64,000 nt of DNA from Megachile rotundata (Eukaryota > Arthropoda > Insecta > Hymenoptera > Megachilidae): positions 6,424,501 to 6,488,500 of the forward strand of contig NC_134995.1 of the NCBI RefSeq assembly GCF_050947335.1, written 5' to 3'. Shown here piece after piece: positions 1 to 12,789 of the stretch. A program made the translations under genes and the position numbers. The notes under the pieces are model-generated. The model worked only from the letters and a program-made list of their open reading frames with translations. It was not told the DNA's origin and did no database searches. Position 1 is the first letter of the stretch. Each line of letters begins with the position of its first letter.

Positions 1-355
1 ACTAAGTTGGAGAAAAAGTTAGGGTCGGTGCAAAAGGAAATATGTAGTCCGCTGTCAGACATATTTCCAACTGTGCAATACAAAGTACGCTCCACTGTTA
101 CTTCTCATAAGTAAGCTGTTCAGAATAATAAGAATTTAAAAGCCTGCGCAAATTTAGTCCCATTTAAAATTCTTAAGCTACGTTTCCATTCATTCTTTTG
201 TGGTAGCCGAAAATCCACCCTTCTACATTATATATGAAGCATAAACTTCAACCGGAAAATTATAATGAATATATTCATGAAACACCTTTGTTATAGAACT
301 ACTTCTAATTGTAATTCAACTAAATGTACAGAGTCTGGCTGCGAAGTTGAGACTC
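1..355. other. Unique AT-rich spacer, no gene seen
   Basis: Non-repetitive AT-rich sequence. I see no open frame of note, RNA gene signature or transposon end. Confidence 0.6.
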
Positions 356-945
356 CATTATAATTTTCGATTAGTATTATGCTATTTCCAGTGTTTTATT
401 ATTATTTTATTGTATTTTTTATTGTTCTGTTATTTTTATATTTTACTATTTTACTTTTTTGCAATATCACTGTTATATTATTTTATTTTATTTTTTTATT
501 ATTTTACTATATTAGAGTTTTTCTATTTTTTTATATTACATTTTTATTATATCTTTTTTATATTAATGTTTCATAGTTTTACTGTTTTATTATTTTACTG
601 TTTTGTTATTTTGCTATTTTCCTACTTTCCTATTTTACTATTTTTTTGTGTTACATTTTTATTATATTTTTTTTTATATTACTATTTCATAGTTTTACTA
701 TTTTATTATTTTATTGTTTTATTATTTTGCTATTTTTCTATTTTCCAATTTTCCTATTTTATTATTTTACTATTTTGGTGTATCACTCTTATACTATTTT
801 GCAATTTTACTAGTTTATTGATTTACATGTTTATTATTTTATTAATTTATCAGTTTACTAGTTTACTAATTTACTTACTAGTTTACAGTTTACTAGTTTG
901 TTAGCTTATTACTTTTCCAATTTACTATTTTACTATTTACTAGGC
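356..945. repeat. T-rich degenerate minisatellite (TATTTTACT-like units)
   Basis: Runs of TATTTTACTAT, TATTTTATTAT and GTTTTATTAT recur every 9-10 bp, with strong strand asymmetry (T far above A). The last 100 bp change to TTTACTAG-type units. A 185-codon open frame here encodes only Phe/Leu/Ile/Tyr runs and follows from the repeat lacking stops in that frame. It is not evidence for a membrane protein. Confidence 0.85.
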
Positions 946-1135
946 TTCCATATTTGTAACAGCTAAAGTACATACAAATAATTAACATGACTCAAATGTT
1001 AATTGGTATGACACAGCTGCATTCAATTGGTTTTTACAATTTTTATTATCAATGTTTCTTTGCATTTTTTTGGTGCCTAAATAATTTTTAACTCAATTTA
1101 ATATATTTCTTAAGACATTTTTAATACATTCTTTT
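946..1135. other. AT-rich spacer, nothing recognised
   Basis: Short unique AT-rich stretch between two arrays. No motif or coding potential was seen. Confidence 0.55.
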
Positions 1136-1137
1136 CC

Positions 1138-1320
1138 TTTTTAATTAAACATAATTAAATAAATAATACATTTAATTAAATATAATTAATTACATAATAC
1201 ATTTAATGTATATAATTAAATATGATTAACTACATAATGCATTTTTCATACATTTAATTAAATAATATACTTAATACGTATAATTAAATATAATTAATTT
1301 AATAATACATTTACACTTAA
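1138..1320. repeat. AT-rich tandem repeat, unit about 31 bp
   Basis: Units of the form AATTAAATATAATTAATTAC followed by ATAATACATTT repeat about five to six times. The first two are contiguous at 31 bp and the later ones contain insertions. Confidence 0.7.
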
Positions 1321-1429
1321 ATTTAATAAACAAGAATTTTTTAAAAACATGTAAAGAATACTTGACTTTTCAATTACCATGTATACATTAAGTATAACAA
1401 ATATATAAAAGATTTTCAAAATGGTGGTT

Positions 1430-2560
1430 AATGGAGGATATGTCACAAAGGTTAATCGACCACGAACCCTAGCCTTCTAACACAATCGTCCTTCATTACT
1501 CAAACATTACGATAAATTAATAAACGAATGACCAAATTCAAAATCATCCCCCAAATCGCGTGTCTATACGACAAGCTTAAACCTTCCGTTGAAGCGCATC
1601 GCTCGTCATATGGAACATCCATTAAATTCAGTCGTAAAACATCGATCACACGCTCCCGATAACGTCGTTTGCCCCGTCGTTCGTTTCCTTCGTTTTTCCC
1701 CTCCGATTTTCTCTCTCTTTTCCCCGGTTTTTTACCTCGTTAATGCTCTTTCCCGTTATACCAGCGGTAACGACAGACATGCCGACGCCTAAGGGCCGTT
1801 CACGTTTATGAGCGCGAAAGGAGACTGAGATATCGACGGGGAAAATGAGTCGGAAAAGTGCGACGGGAGCACCCCTGGCGATCGTCATTGCTTGACCCTT
1901 CTCTTGTTATATTTATCTCTTTCTCGCCCTTTCTCTGTTCTACCATTTGTGCTCCTTTTTTTCGTCACGTTTGAACAGAGCGCATGTACAGGAGAACGGT
2001 TGTCGCAGAACTGCAGCGACACCATCCGCCGTTTCTGTCCTGCCAGGGGGGATACCCTGGTGTGGACCCCCCTACCGATAAGTGCTCGATTCCATTCTCA
2101 TCCTCTCGGGGACAGTTACACGGATTACATTCACTATGGTCCGATAATTTCCGTTGAAAAGCGAACGGCCGTACCCGTGGTCGGTGGCCGCACACTATTT
2201 CTATATACCGCCATCGGGGCCGAGCTACTCTACGCTGCTTCAACCCGATTTCCCGGGAAATGAACCATAGAAACGTACGTTCCCCTGTAATCACGTGACT
2301 GGAATCGTAATCTCGGCCAGGTTATAACGCGATTTCGAGAAGAGCCCGTTGCTAGCCCGTTCGGAGATCAGAACTCAATCGGCCAAAAGAAATGTACGCT
2401 TTGGTTTATGAACCAGGTTTGCGCTTCCTGGATACCTTACCTTCATTGTAATCGAATATTTTCTTCTTCCGTGGAAACGTGTCACTTATTTCGATCTTCT
2501 TTTACGATATTTTTCATGGTACTTGCGTTAGAACTGCTGTAGAGGTAAACACATATGTGA
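1430..2560. other. CpG-rich patch without a recognised gene
   Basis: Composition rises well above the flanks, with many CpG dinucleotides. Overlapping open frames of 67-123 codons occur on both strands, but none resembles a known family, and frames open on both strands at once are expected at this composition. Around 2041-2075 the sequence has a small palindrome, CCAGGG-GGGATA-CCCTGG. It could be a regulatory patch or an unrecognised exon; I cannot decide. Confidence 0.5.
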
Positions 2561-3535
2561 CTTTTGTTAGCGCGTTTTTCGGACAGAGCTGTTTTAAAAC
2601 ATTTATTTTCATGCGTACAGGTAAAAGTATGTAAACCTAGTTGTTTGTTTAGAACGATGTCATCAATGAAAATTAAAGCAACATATGTTTTAAAGCATAG
2701 TAGTTACAGAGTTTTATTATACTTGACATTTATGTGGGATTTGAGTCACCATCATAATGTGACAAATGTAATTTGGGTTAATCTTAACTGAGTTCAAAAT
2801 AATTTATTAATGTATATTCTATGAAAAATGAAGAAATTAATAGGTTAATGTAAAGTTAGAGGGTGCCACTCAGCTAACTAAAATATATCAAAAGTTGTAT
2901 ATTTACACATCTTTGTTATTTTTTGACCGATACTGATTTATAAATTAAAATAATACTAGAAAATAATATTAAAATAATATTATACTATATACTATTAATA
3001 TAATACTGGTTTAAAGACTTGTTATAGAAATATAATACTTTGTTTGAGAGCAATTTTATTTTATTCTTTTAACGATTAAATTTTAACATAACTATAAAAA
3101 ATATAATATTGTTCCACAGTGAAATTTCTGCAATAAGTGAAAGTAAACACAACAGAAATGTCTTTGAAACGTTGACAGGTGGCATGAATGCTAGTGGCGC
3201 CATGAGTGACCAAAAATTGTACCTTCTCACTGCGTGTTCATAAAAACCATAAGAAACTACATAAAGCATATAACCTATACAAGCTCTACAAGTCCCAAAT
3301 TATCCATTCTTTTCAACATCACATTTTATATACTCCTTTACAAAATTTGTTAATTCTTTCCACCTACTTTTTATAAACAATATTTGCAAAAATATATGAG
3401 AAACATATCCCAATCTACGTAACCAAAAAATAGATAAACTTGATATCCCTTAAACGGTTCCACCACCAAAACCAGTTACCCCAATTATTATAAATTTCAA
3501 AGTAATTAAACTTGCACCAGTTAACGTCCATATAC
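2561..3535. other. AT-rich spacer, no gene seen
   Basis: Mostly AT-rich unique sequence, including an AATATTA-rich stretch near 2940-3010. Open frames are short and of AT-biased composition. No transposon ends were recognised. Confidence 0.55.
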
Positions 3536-4575
3536 ATCACGAGACAGCCGGCGCACGTAGCCGAACAGCAAGGGCGCTCTCAGAAAAGAGCAAATTCAAC
3601 GGTGATCGATCGTGAGCGAACATTCTTCCGTTCGTAAATAGCTGGGAAATTAATGGGGCCGGTCGTTGATGCAGCCAAATAGATCGCGATAAACCGGAAA
3701 TGTTTCTCGCAGTCGGATTACGAGAAATCGAATTTCCTTATAGCCGGGACGGTCCTCGGGGAGCAGACAGAGCCACGGGTCGTTCTCTCGACGATGTTTT
3801 GCGAAACACGCGTATCCCCGGCATGTCGTCGAATATACTCTAGCCTGTTCTCTCCTCTGTACGACTCTCATCCATTTTTTACCTGGATTCGCGACACCCC
3901 GGGGGTCGCAGCTGCACTCCATTCCGAAGAACAATCTCTGCATATTTGAAATCTATCCGTGAACTGCTGTGTGTTGGGCGCGGAACATCCGGAACGAGCC
4001 TGTATTCGTCTACAGAGCGGAACAGAGTAACGGCACGAAGAGAGAGGAGAGAGAGAGGAGAGAACGAGCCGTATGCAGAGATTGGCTGGGTACGCTAGTG
4101 GAAATCCCGCATCGATGTATTATGGATGTTTATAAGTTCTCGAGAACGCCCAAGAGACGCGGTGGCATCCGCTCTCTTAAAGTGACGGGCGAGAGAAGGC
4201 CAGAAAATCGACTATTTCTACCGTTTTGACTGGTGAAATTTTCAAGAGGCCATCATTGATTTTACCCCCCTCGTGCCTCGAGCGCCGCCCTTATTCCACT
4301 CTCCGCGCCTCGCTCGCTCGCCCTTCTCGAGCCGTTCCCCGCATCGATCACCGGTACTGTCCACGCAAAATAACGATTAGCTCGAGAGCACGAGCTTCTA
4401 TCGGACACGACCGGCTTATGCCGTACGTATTCTTCGAATCGACAGACCGCCGGAAAAATCGAACCTTGATGCTGTATCTGCTGGACGTTTTAGTCCTCGG
4501 ACCGAGTGCGAGTAGTACGCGAGATGTGGTACAGTCTATGGCAAATCTGCATTATTTAGGGAAAATATGGTAATT
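3536..4575. other. CpG-rich patch with a GAGA tract
   Basis: GC-richer sequence with open frames of 86-115 codons and no recognisable protein family. It contains a purine run (see the GAGA tract at 4037-4063). The patch ends abruptly where the octamer array begins. Confidence 0.5.
4037..4063 (+). promoter_or_regulatory. GAGA-rich tract (possible GAF-type binding site)
   Basis: A run of AGAGAGGAGAGAGAGAGGAG gives several overlapping GAGAG words. In insects GAGA factor (Trl) binds GAGAG clusters in promoters and Polycomb response elements. Binding here is inference, and a simple purine repeat is the alternative. Confidence 0.3.
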
Positions 4576-4589
4576 AAGGAGGAAATTTC

Positions 4590-5030
4590 ATTTTTCGATT
4601 TTTAAGAATTTTAGGAGGGGTGGATACTTGGGATGGTATAGCAATTTGGGGATTTAGGAGTTTGAAGGTCTAAGAAGTTAGGGATGTGAAAATAGAAATT
4701 TGAGAATATAGGGGTTTTAGGATACAAGGAGGTGAACATAGCGATTTGGGTGTATAGAGGATTTGAGATCTAGGATTTGGAAACAGAAATTTGGAAATAC
4801 AGGAGTTTCGAGAGTTAGGGATGTGGAAATAGGAATTTAAGAATGTGGAAATTTCGGGACCTAGAAATGTGGAAATGGATATTTACAAATATGGGATTTA
4901 AGGAAGTGGAAATAAGGATTTGGACATACAAAGGTTTGGTGACATAATGATGTGGACATATTTGGATTTATAGGGGTTTTGAGATCTATTTATGTGGGAA
5001 CAGAGAATACAGGAGTTTCAATAACTATAA
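4590..5030 (+). repeat. Degenerate octamer minisatellite (array A)
   Basis: The sequence falls into 8-bp steps such as AATTTAAG, AATGTGGA, AATTTCGG, GACCTAGA and AATGTGGA. Purines dominate on the plus strand. Units have diverged a great deal, so this reads as an old array of the octamer family seen elsewhere in the window. Confidence 0.65.
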
Positions 5031-6165
5031 AGTAGGTACCAAAACAGATAAAGTGAGGTTAAGAAATCATAAAAGAAAAAATTGAGATGATTCACAAAAA
5101 TTAAAAATTCAATAATAATTGCAGAGATCAAACATTAGAAAAAGAACTGTAGACTTAAAATTACGAATAGTAACAGTTTAAATTCTGGGTATACTATTTT
5201 TAATTAATTTCATGTTCCTTAATATCCTCCTTGAAACTGTATCGATACTGATTTGATTGGTAGGCAACGAAGTTCAATAGTTTAAGGAGATCGACTCATT
5301 CAGAATGAAACCTTCTCACAGGGTGCTATTGCACCTTCAAGTAGATATGTTCATACGTATCGAAAGTTACACGTATTAAAATTTATACTCGTATGTCAAT
5401 AATTTATTACTGCAAACTAATGTATTTACCTTTTTATTTTATTTACACTCTATTTTATTTAAATAAACAATTAATTTCCTGATAAGGTCCTAAATAGCGA
5501 GTCAAAACATTGTGAGTAGTAATTTATTTAAAAGTTTAGTAATTAACGACTCAGTTACATATCATTTTAACAAATTAAACTAGTTACAAAATTTCCAAAG
5601 TCAACCCTCAAACACAAAGTATAACAATAGTTCTCGTTGTAATTCGTAACCAGAATCGACAAGCATTCGAGAATTCAACAAAGACCGAAATTAATTTAAT
5701 AGCTCGCGAAGCGGAAGATTCATCGATTCACGATTCGATGAACTTCACTGATGACTCGGAAAACGTACATACGTGCGAACGAATGCACTCGCGGTGTCGA
5801 CAATGATGAAAACGGAGGCAAACGACAAGGGATGAAGCTGAAGAGGATAGACCCGTTAAATATTTAAAATCGAGAGTTGCCTTATCGCGCGTATAGGTGT
5901 CACATTATCGATAAAGATATCGAGTCCCAGGTGCGTTCTACGTGTTTACGAGTCTCCGAACGACGCAACTTCAGGACCCGGCAACTTTGAAGGTTACATT
6001 TTGCCGGCTACAACGAATGTACCAGGTGCACGATGCCCTTTCTCGTGATCCTTCAGTTGAAATACCTTTTCAAGCTGTTTCCCGCCGAATAAGATGCTTT
6101 TTAGCATTAATCTTCGAGGGAAGGTCGAGTACACTGAAACTTTAACGTACTAACGTCGTATATAT
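5031..6165. other. Spacer, AT-rich then moderately GC-rich, no gene seen
   Basis: The sequence is AT-rich to about 5650, then mixed with several CpGs. Only short open frames occur. Nothing was recognised on either strand. Confidence 0.55.
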
Positions 6166-6245
6166 ACGGTGTGCCAAAAAAAACACTATTATCGTTCATT
6201 AAACACAAAATTAGAAATATAATGTATGTAGACAATATACATATA

Positions 6246-6319
6246 TACCTATACATACATACATACATACATATGTACCCATACATACATACATACACAT
6301 ACATACATACATACATACA

Positions 6320-6350
<31 letters not shown>

Positions 6351-6352
6351 GT
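6246..6352. repeat. CATA tetranucleotide microsatellite
   Basis: CATA repeats in three blocks separated by short interruptions (ATGTACC, CA), the last block being the longest perfect run. Open frames reading as Tyr-Ile-His or Cys-Met-Tyr-Val repeats on both strands are by-products. Confidence 0.95.
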
Positions 6353-6399
6353 AGCTATAGATAATATATGCATCCATAAAGACTATACATAGATGTGTC

Positions 6400-8635
6400 A
6401 TAAAATACAATACGTTACATAAAACACCCTTTGTTTTCATCAGAGCTTTCGCCTGAAAATTATGGCTAATATTCTTCAAATATTAATACGTGGTATATAA
6501 ACAACAAATGTGGCATGTTAAATATTAAATAACATAATGAATTTTGATTTACGTCACCATACAGAGAATACATATACAAGGTATATTTATGAAACGCCAG
6601 AAAATTAGGTTAGGTAACGCAATTGATTTAATACGTAAATTTTACATAATTTATTTATGTAGACACTACGAAATATTATTTAAGAAATATTGACCAGAAT
6701 CTCCTACTATAAGATTGCTGAAAGTATGAAGAGTTGTTATGTTTACATAACGTATCGTATAAACACATATGTTTTTTGTCACATATGAATATATCACATA
6801 TGCATAACAAACATAACAAAACTAAATTTACTTAACAAATTTTAACTCACTCATTTTCATGCCTTTCATGTCAATCTTACTTAAAAATTTTTAAACTAGT
6901 GTCATACGATTTTACAAAATGATCATCTCATAAAATATATTCACATATTCTTCCTCGAGGCTAACGTGACAAAATGCCAATGACATTATGCGACTTTAAT
7001 AACTGCATAATGACACTACAAACTTCTCAAAATATGTTTCAATTGGCTTAGCAATGAGTTCTTACAAGTTCTAACGAGTTTTAAATAGTTCAGTACTTGA
7101 GTTTAAACGCGTTTCCACATTCATCGTGTTTCCCTATAAGTTTGTTAGCTTGAAGTAGAGGTGCTGACAAACTTTATGAAATATTTGTTCCAGGAAAAAA
7201 GTTCATAAATTGCCTTGCGAAATTCTTCGGAAATTTTACCAATCAATTAACGACGAAAGTAAATTTGAAGCTCGTTCTATCATTGAACTTCAGAGTGCAC
7301 TTCAGACTTCCAGACAAACCGCACGGTTCACTTTGTACCACATAAATCACTTCTCTGGGCAAATATAAAAAGAAGTCCTTCCGCTTATATATTTATGATT
7401 ACTTTAAAAACCTATTGCCTGACATCTATGTTGGTCCTTTCCATTTAGTACATTCACTTGGAAAAATTTTTAAATAGTATAATAGTCGTCAGGTAATATG
7501 TATAAGGAGGCAAGACTAAATTATGGACAGAATTAAAAATCGAAGGGGTAGTTAACTATGTTTTGTAGGAGAAATATTCTAAGCAAATGTGAAGAGATAT
7601 TTTGTTCATTGATTTTGATAGATTTTTAGAGATATGTAGATACATTGAAATCTAGGGATGCAAAAATTGATAGTCATGAAAATCTAGGATAAAATCTTAG
7701 AATTTTAGTATTTCAGAAAAATGTCATTCCACTCAAAAGAAACACACTTCACATTCACAAAAAACACAGCATCTCCACTATAATTGCTTTTGCACATCTT
7801 GGTATAATCAAAATCCGATAGTTGTTCCCATAACCCGTTTGTGAAGTCTCACCCTGTAGAGATACCAGAATCACGCAAGCTAATTTGCCCTTAGGTGAGT
7901 AGCAGGTACATAAGCTAGTTACAAATAAGTAACTATATACACCGCAGTAGAAGTGGCTACTCCTTCAACCGTGTAATCGCTTCTCAAACATTGTTTCGTA
8001 CATTCCGAGGTATAGATTGGTGGCTGACATTTTCCAGCTCGCCAGAGGCGCTCGACCATCATGCCCTTTTCAGGGATCCCGTAACAGTGTCACCGGTATT
8101 GGTGATCGAATCATGTAAGTCGACCTTTCTGTTTCCCTTTCCTTTGCTTCCAAACTTGCACGAGGGGATCCTGGTGGACAGGGGTCGTATCCGACCGAAG
8201 GGATAAGGTGGACACCGTCCTCCCAGGGGACTCGAACGACCTGCCACTTGGCACGTGCGTGGGGCAGTTACTTTAATTCTTTATAAGCGAGACACCGTTA
8301 TCGAGTTAGGTCAACCCGAAAAGGGAAAAGAAGGATGTTTGAGGCGATAGGAGGGAGATAAGCTTTCGACGCGAACTACCCATCGCAATACCGAGATTAG
8401 CAAAACTCTCGTAAATATATTTTTTATAACCTTCGGCTTTTACGAGTCTTTCGTTAATATCGGAGGAAAAATGAAGAGCATACGGCGTAGAACGTGGAGG
8501 ACATAAATTAGGGGTAATGGATATTCTTTATGATGAAGAGTAGCCATTTTGTATAACAATTTTAAATAAATTTTAAGTAAGACTTCAGCGATATTTCAAA
8601 CCTAGCAAAATGGACAACATGACAACAAAAATATT
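6400..8635. other. Mixed spacer, no gene seen
   Basis: AT-rich unique sequence with a GC-richer stretch at about 7980-8400. A short degenerate stretch near 7610-7690 (AAATCTAGGGATG, AAAATCTAGG) resembles a decayed octamer array. A splice-like junction at 7893 is listed separately. No protein family was recognised. Confidence 0.5.
7880..7900 (+). other. Combined splice acceptor/donor-like sequence, TTAG|GTGAGT
   Basis: A pyrimidine-leaning stretch ending in TTTGCCCTTAG is directly followed by GTGAGT. An acceptor abutting a donor is the form of a recursive-splicing ratchet point. There is no transcript evidence, and such 10-mers also arise by chance. Confidence 0.2.
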
Positions 8636-8639
8636 TAAC

Positions 8640-8800
8640 GATAAATAAATTAATTATAATGAATAAATTAAGCTTACTCTTGATAATAAATTAACCTTAC
8701 TCTTTTAGATAATAAACTTCATCCTTGATAATAAATTAACCGTACCTTGATAATATATTAACAGTATCTTGATAATAAATTAACCTTACTTTTCAGTTTA
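8640..8800 (+). repeat. Short tandem repeat, unit about 22 bp
   Basis: Units like TTGATAATAAATTAACCTTA recur about five times with small length changes. Sequence outside the block does not continue the pattern. Confidence 0.75.
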
Positions 8801-10435
8801 TTAATACAGTAATGAAAAAGAAGTAACAGTCGTGCTATGCAAAAACTTAGAAAAAGAATTTTATTTAATATAGCAGATGTAAATGGTTCGCAAAATTGGC
8901 AGCAGAAACATTCCATGCTTCAGAATTATAATAGGTGGAGTTTTCGTAGCAGTTTTAGAGTAGTTTCAATAGAGGTTTACATTAATGAATTTGAATGAAC
9001 GGTTACGAGAAAATCAGAGCGCTAGATTGGTTGTTCGTTCAGCTTCCCGCTTTATATCTGTCAGCTCGCCTCCTGAATAACGATCTCGCCCAATTTCGAT
9101 GCCTTGGCCCGCGAAATGGCGCAACCGCGAATAGATAATGTCGGAGGTGGGTACATGCAAATGGGCGCGTTGTATCATTCAACCGTAATGCCATACACGT
9201 AGATAAAGTTACGTCGAACGTGACGTCAATTATATAGAAATCTGACCCGATTTTGTATCGTGAAATTTTTTTTGGGCGATGCTGCTCGTATTAAATTTCA
9301 TTTGATTAATTTCGATCGATTCGAACATGAGATAGGAAATTGCCGCAATGATTATTTGGTTGTGAACAATACAGAATTTCTCATTACTGTGATATGATAT
9401 TGATGATAGTTATGTACGAAATTAGTTTCGAAATTAGTTTATATTGGTTTGATACAGGTTATGTTTTTATGAAGTTATTGTAAAATAATGGAGAAATTAT
9501 TGTGGAATATTCGAGTGGGAAATTATTACAAAATTGCTAGAAAATGATGATAGGAAAATCATTATAGAATATTAGAATAAGACATTACTATTGTAATTTT
9601 GTATTAAAAAGTGTGTATTTTTGAAATTTTAAAAGTAGCTAAAGAATAATATAAAATGAAAACAATAGCTGTTTTCATAATTTCATTAACTGAGAAATTT
9701 ATTATTTATTCGTATTTAACGAAATACAAGTTTCAGGATTTCAAATAATAATAATGGTATAATAATTTGAATGAACCATACTTGTAACAGAATTCAATGA
9801 AAGGTGCATTGAAAACCGCTATCGTGCAACACATATCAAATTTATTCATTAAAAATGTAATTTAACTTCAGTTTATTCTGAACATTTTCTCAATATAAAA
9901 TCGATTACCATATTACCATATTTATTATCGTGTAAAGTTTAAAAGCTGCAACAAACATGCGATTTTGTTAAAATTAGAAAAACTGTTTAGTTAGGTGTTA
10001 TCGGAAATGCCTGCCCTACTTTGTACAGGGCGTTACAAAACTTGTGATAACTGATCTCTATTTAGGACGTACATCAATATTTATATATAAACATACACTT
10101 ATAAGTTTGTAACAATTATATTTCATGTACAATACTTACAATATTTCATGTAAGAAATGTATGAATATTAAGGTAACAGATATATGATAGGAAGCTACTT
10201 CTGAAATGTTGATTGTCGCTATATATTTTTTATTTGGCAAGATATTCTTAAAAATCAATATACATAGATATTAACACTTACCACAGTATTCCTAAAAGTC
10301 ATACACAAAGCTAAGTATGGAAATTCAAATAACTCAAAAATCGCACATAGAGAATAATCCAAACCAATTATGAATCTTTACAGCTAAATTCGTTTACTCG
10401 TAGAATATAATAATAATTGACCATATGACAGTATA
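8801..10435. other. AT-rich spacer with a small GC-richer island
   Basis: Mostly AT-rich. The segment 9000-9235 is CpG-richer and includes an AAATGGCG (YY1/PHO-like) word near 9114 and a palindromic TGACGTCA near 9220. No coding signal. A TACAGGGCGTTACAAAA string at 10023-10039 looks like a DNA-transposon terminus, but I found no partner. Confidence 0.45.
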
Positions 10436-10439
10436 CGTA

Positions 10440-11780
10440 TATTACACGATAGTGTGACAATAAATGAGTAACCCAAGTTCATCGGACCTTAAATTATTCG
10501 ATACTTATTACGAATATCAGCCGTACACCTATCATCGCGAAACATCCACACGCATCTCGACCACGCAATTCGAGGAGTAGCAACGTTGTTCGTTTGGAGG
10601 CATATCTCTACACAACCCTGCGAATAGAATCGCAGGAGTAACCGTAACAGTCAGGGGACGAGTGATTTATCCGAAGTCGCGTTTCGCAACAACCACCTTA
10701 GATTAACCGAATTACGGGATCTGAGAGGCAGACGTGGGCTCCGCAGCTAGTAGGTATCCAACGTCACCGACAACGGTGGCGAGGACCTAGTACAAGGTAG
10801 GTTTGTCATTGTGCCCCCAGTGTTTAATTAGAGGGAATATCGACCGGGATGGAAAGGGTCGAGTTAGTGGGTGTGCGAGTGGTTCGGTGTTAGAGGGGGA
10901 GGAAGAGGTTAGAGGTTGGAGGGCACGTCTCTAGATAGGCCCCTCACCTGCAATTACCCAATCGCGTCACGGTAATGGATTACCGATTGGAGAGAAGCGG
11001 AGGATCTGGTTCCCCCCGTTCGATTCGGTCGTCAGGGCAGAGCCCAGCGTAGCTAGGGCAAAGCAGTCAGGGGTACAGCGGAGGCAACCACCGTCTCGCC
11101 ATCCACCGCGCTCCAGGGGCAATTTACCTCGCCAATCTATGCCGCGTAATTGGGAATTTTATAATATTTTTGGAAGCGAGCCAGTTTCGCTCGGCAAGAG
11201 CTAGGCACCGTACGAAAGAACGAGAGAGAGAGACGAGCCGAGCGCGGAAGAGCGGAAAAGGATGGGCACCGGGTTATACCGAGAAACGGAGGGCCAGCAG
11301 CCTCTAGGGAAGATAGATATCCTCTTTCTGAGGGCCGCACCGCGCCGGATGAAAAATGCACACGGCTAAAATTCACCGCCGCAAAAAGGGTGTGAGCGAT
11401 TTGGAAGCATACCAAATTGTAATCGTCGGAAATCGACGATTAATTTATCACGGAAGTACTCCCACCCGTGACTCCGGTACCCGCGGCTCCCCTTCAACGT
11501 CCACTCGGACTTCTTCCATCCTTCTTGCTCCTTACTTTCCTCAACGTTACCTCCGCCGTCCCGTACTGACGTGGATTGTATGAAGATGAATACGTAGAAA
11601 CGATTTCGCTTTTTGTCTGCAGACATCTGGCTCGAAAGATTTGCGGTATAATGGCGCGGTCCTGCTGGCCAGAAGACTCCGTCAGGGATTCCGTATGTTT
11701 TTTTAGATACGATTTAAGTCGCTTTTTTCGTCTTTCATGATAATCGAATCTATCATTGAAATTGGGAAACAAGATAAATA
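10440..11780. other. CpG-rich patch, possible promoter or non-coding first exon
   Basis: GC-rich, G-tract-rich sequence with open frames of 75-92 codons on both strands. No known domain. A donor-like CAAG|GTAGGT occurs at 10796/10797. Composition and the isolated donor fit a promoter or 5' untranslated exon, but an enhancer-type element is equally possible. Confidence 0.35.
10793..10802 (+). other. Candidate 5' splice donor, AAG|GTAGGT
   Basis: A good match to the donor consensus lies within a GC-rich patch. No coding frame ends here, so any exon would be non-coding or unrecognised. Confidence 0.2.
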
Positions 11781-12299
11781 TTTCATTTAATGATACACAT
11801 GAAAAATGAAATTAAGTATTTATATGAAACGACTTTAATGAATTTCGAGGGACAATAGAAAGTTCCATATTTAACCATTTGTATTAAATATATTATTGGA
11901 ACATTTAATATTTACCCTTTGATTTTATGAACGCTGAATTATTTCGCGGTAGCTGCTATTATGGAGACAGTTGAATGATAGATTCTAGTTATTTTATCTC
12001 GGGTTCAAAATCCCCAGGATCAATAAGCTAATTTCTCTATTTTTATACACTTCTTTTCTTTTACTTTTCTTCGTTTCAATTCTGTTCATTTTATTGACAA
12101 ACTCGTGTAACTCCAGATAATACTAGGACAATGCGAACGAGGTTTGTTCGTGCCTGTCAACTATTTTGTATGTCCAGAACACATTTTTGTCCTATACAAA
12201 GCAAGTAATTGTTTTAGATTCATATTTACTCCATGAAGAAGAAAATGGTTCTCTGAAGAATAAATGTGTTTAACATAGTGATCGTGAATTTTAACTTGT
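11781..12299. other. AT-rich spacer, no gene seen
   Basis: Unique AT-rich sequence. A GGTTCAAAATCCC word near 12003 resembles a tRNA B box, but there is no matching A box or cloverleaf. Confidence 0.55.
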
Positions 12300-12300
12300 G

Positions 12301-12785
12301 TGGGGATACTTATCCACTTGAAGAGTGATACTTTTCTACATGTATAATGAAACTTATACATTTGCATAGATACTTATCCACTTGCATGGTGATACTTATT
12401 GACCTGAACAGTGATACTTATCCACATGTTCAGTGATACCTGTCCACTTGAACAGTGATACCTATCCACATGTATAATGAAACTTATTTATCTGCACAGT
12501 GAAACATGTCCACATGTATGGTGATATTTATTGACTTGTACTGTGACACTTATCCACATGTACAGTGATACCTATCAACACGTATTATGAAACTTATTCG
12601 TTTGTACAATGATACATGTCCACATGTATGATGATACTTATTGACTTGTACAATAACACTTATCCACATATACAGAGCTACTCATCCATTTGAACATAGC
12701 TACTTATCCACTTGAACAGTGATACTTATCCACATGAACAGTGATACTTATCCACAAGAACAGTAATTCTTATCCAACAGTAACT
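12301..12785 (+). repeat. 22-bp tandem repeat with higher-order structure
   Basis: About 22 copies of a 22-bp unit such as ATACTTATCCACATGTACAG followed by TG. Units starting AAACTTATT recur after five or six units, giving a higher-order period of about 110-130 bp. Divergence between neighbouring units exceeds that between equivalent positions of the larger repeat, as expected when multi-unit blocks are duplicated. The embedded TTATCCACA words are coincidental. Confidence 0.9.
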
Positions 12786-12789
12786 CATG

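Noticed and set aside
347..904. 185-codon hydrophobic frame suggesting a multi-pass membrane protein
   Set aside because: It lies entirely within a T-rich minisatellite. The residues are Phe, Leu, Ile and Tyr only because of composition.
6600..6615. TTAGGTTAGG as telomeric repeat of arthropods
   Set aside because: Only two units occur, not an array.
10023..10039. TACAGGGCGTTACAAAA as a transposon terminus
   Set aside because: No inverted partner or target duplication was found.
11995..12020. GGTTCAAAATCCC as a tRNA B box
   Set aside because: No A box, anticodon arm or acceptor stem upstream at the right spacing.
12301..12785. Multiple TTATCCACA words identical to the bacterial DnaA box
   Set aside because: They are part of a 22-bp tandem repeat in what appears to be an animal genome. 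No origin features or bacterial genes are nearby.
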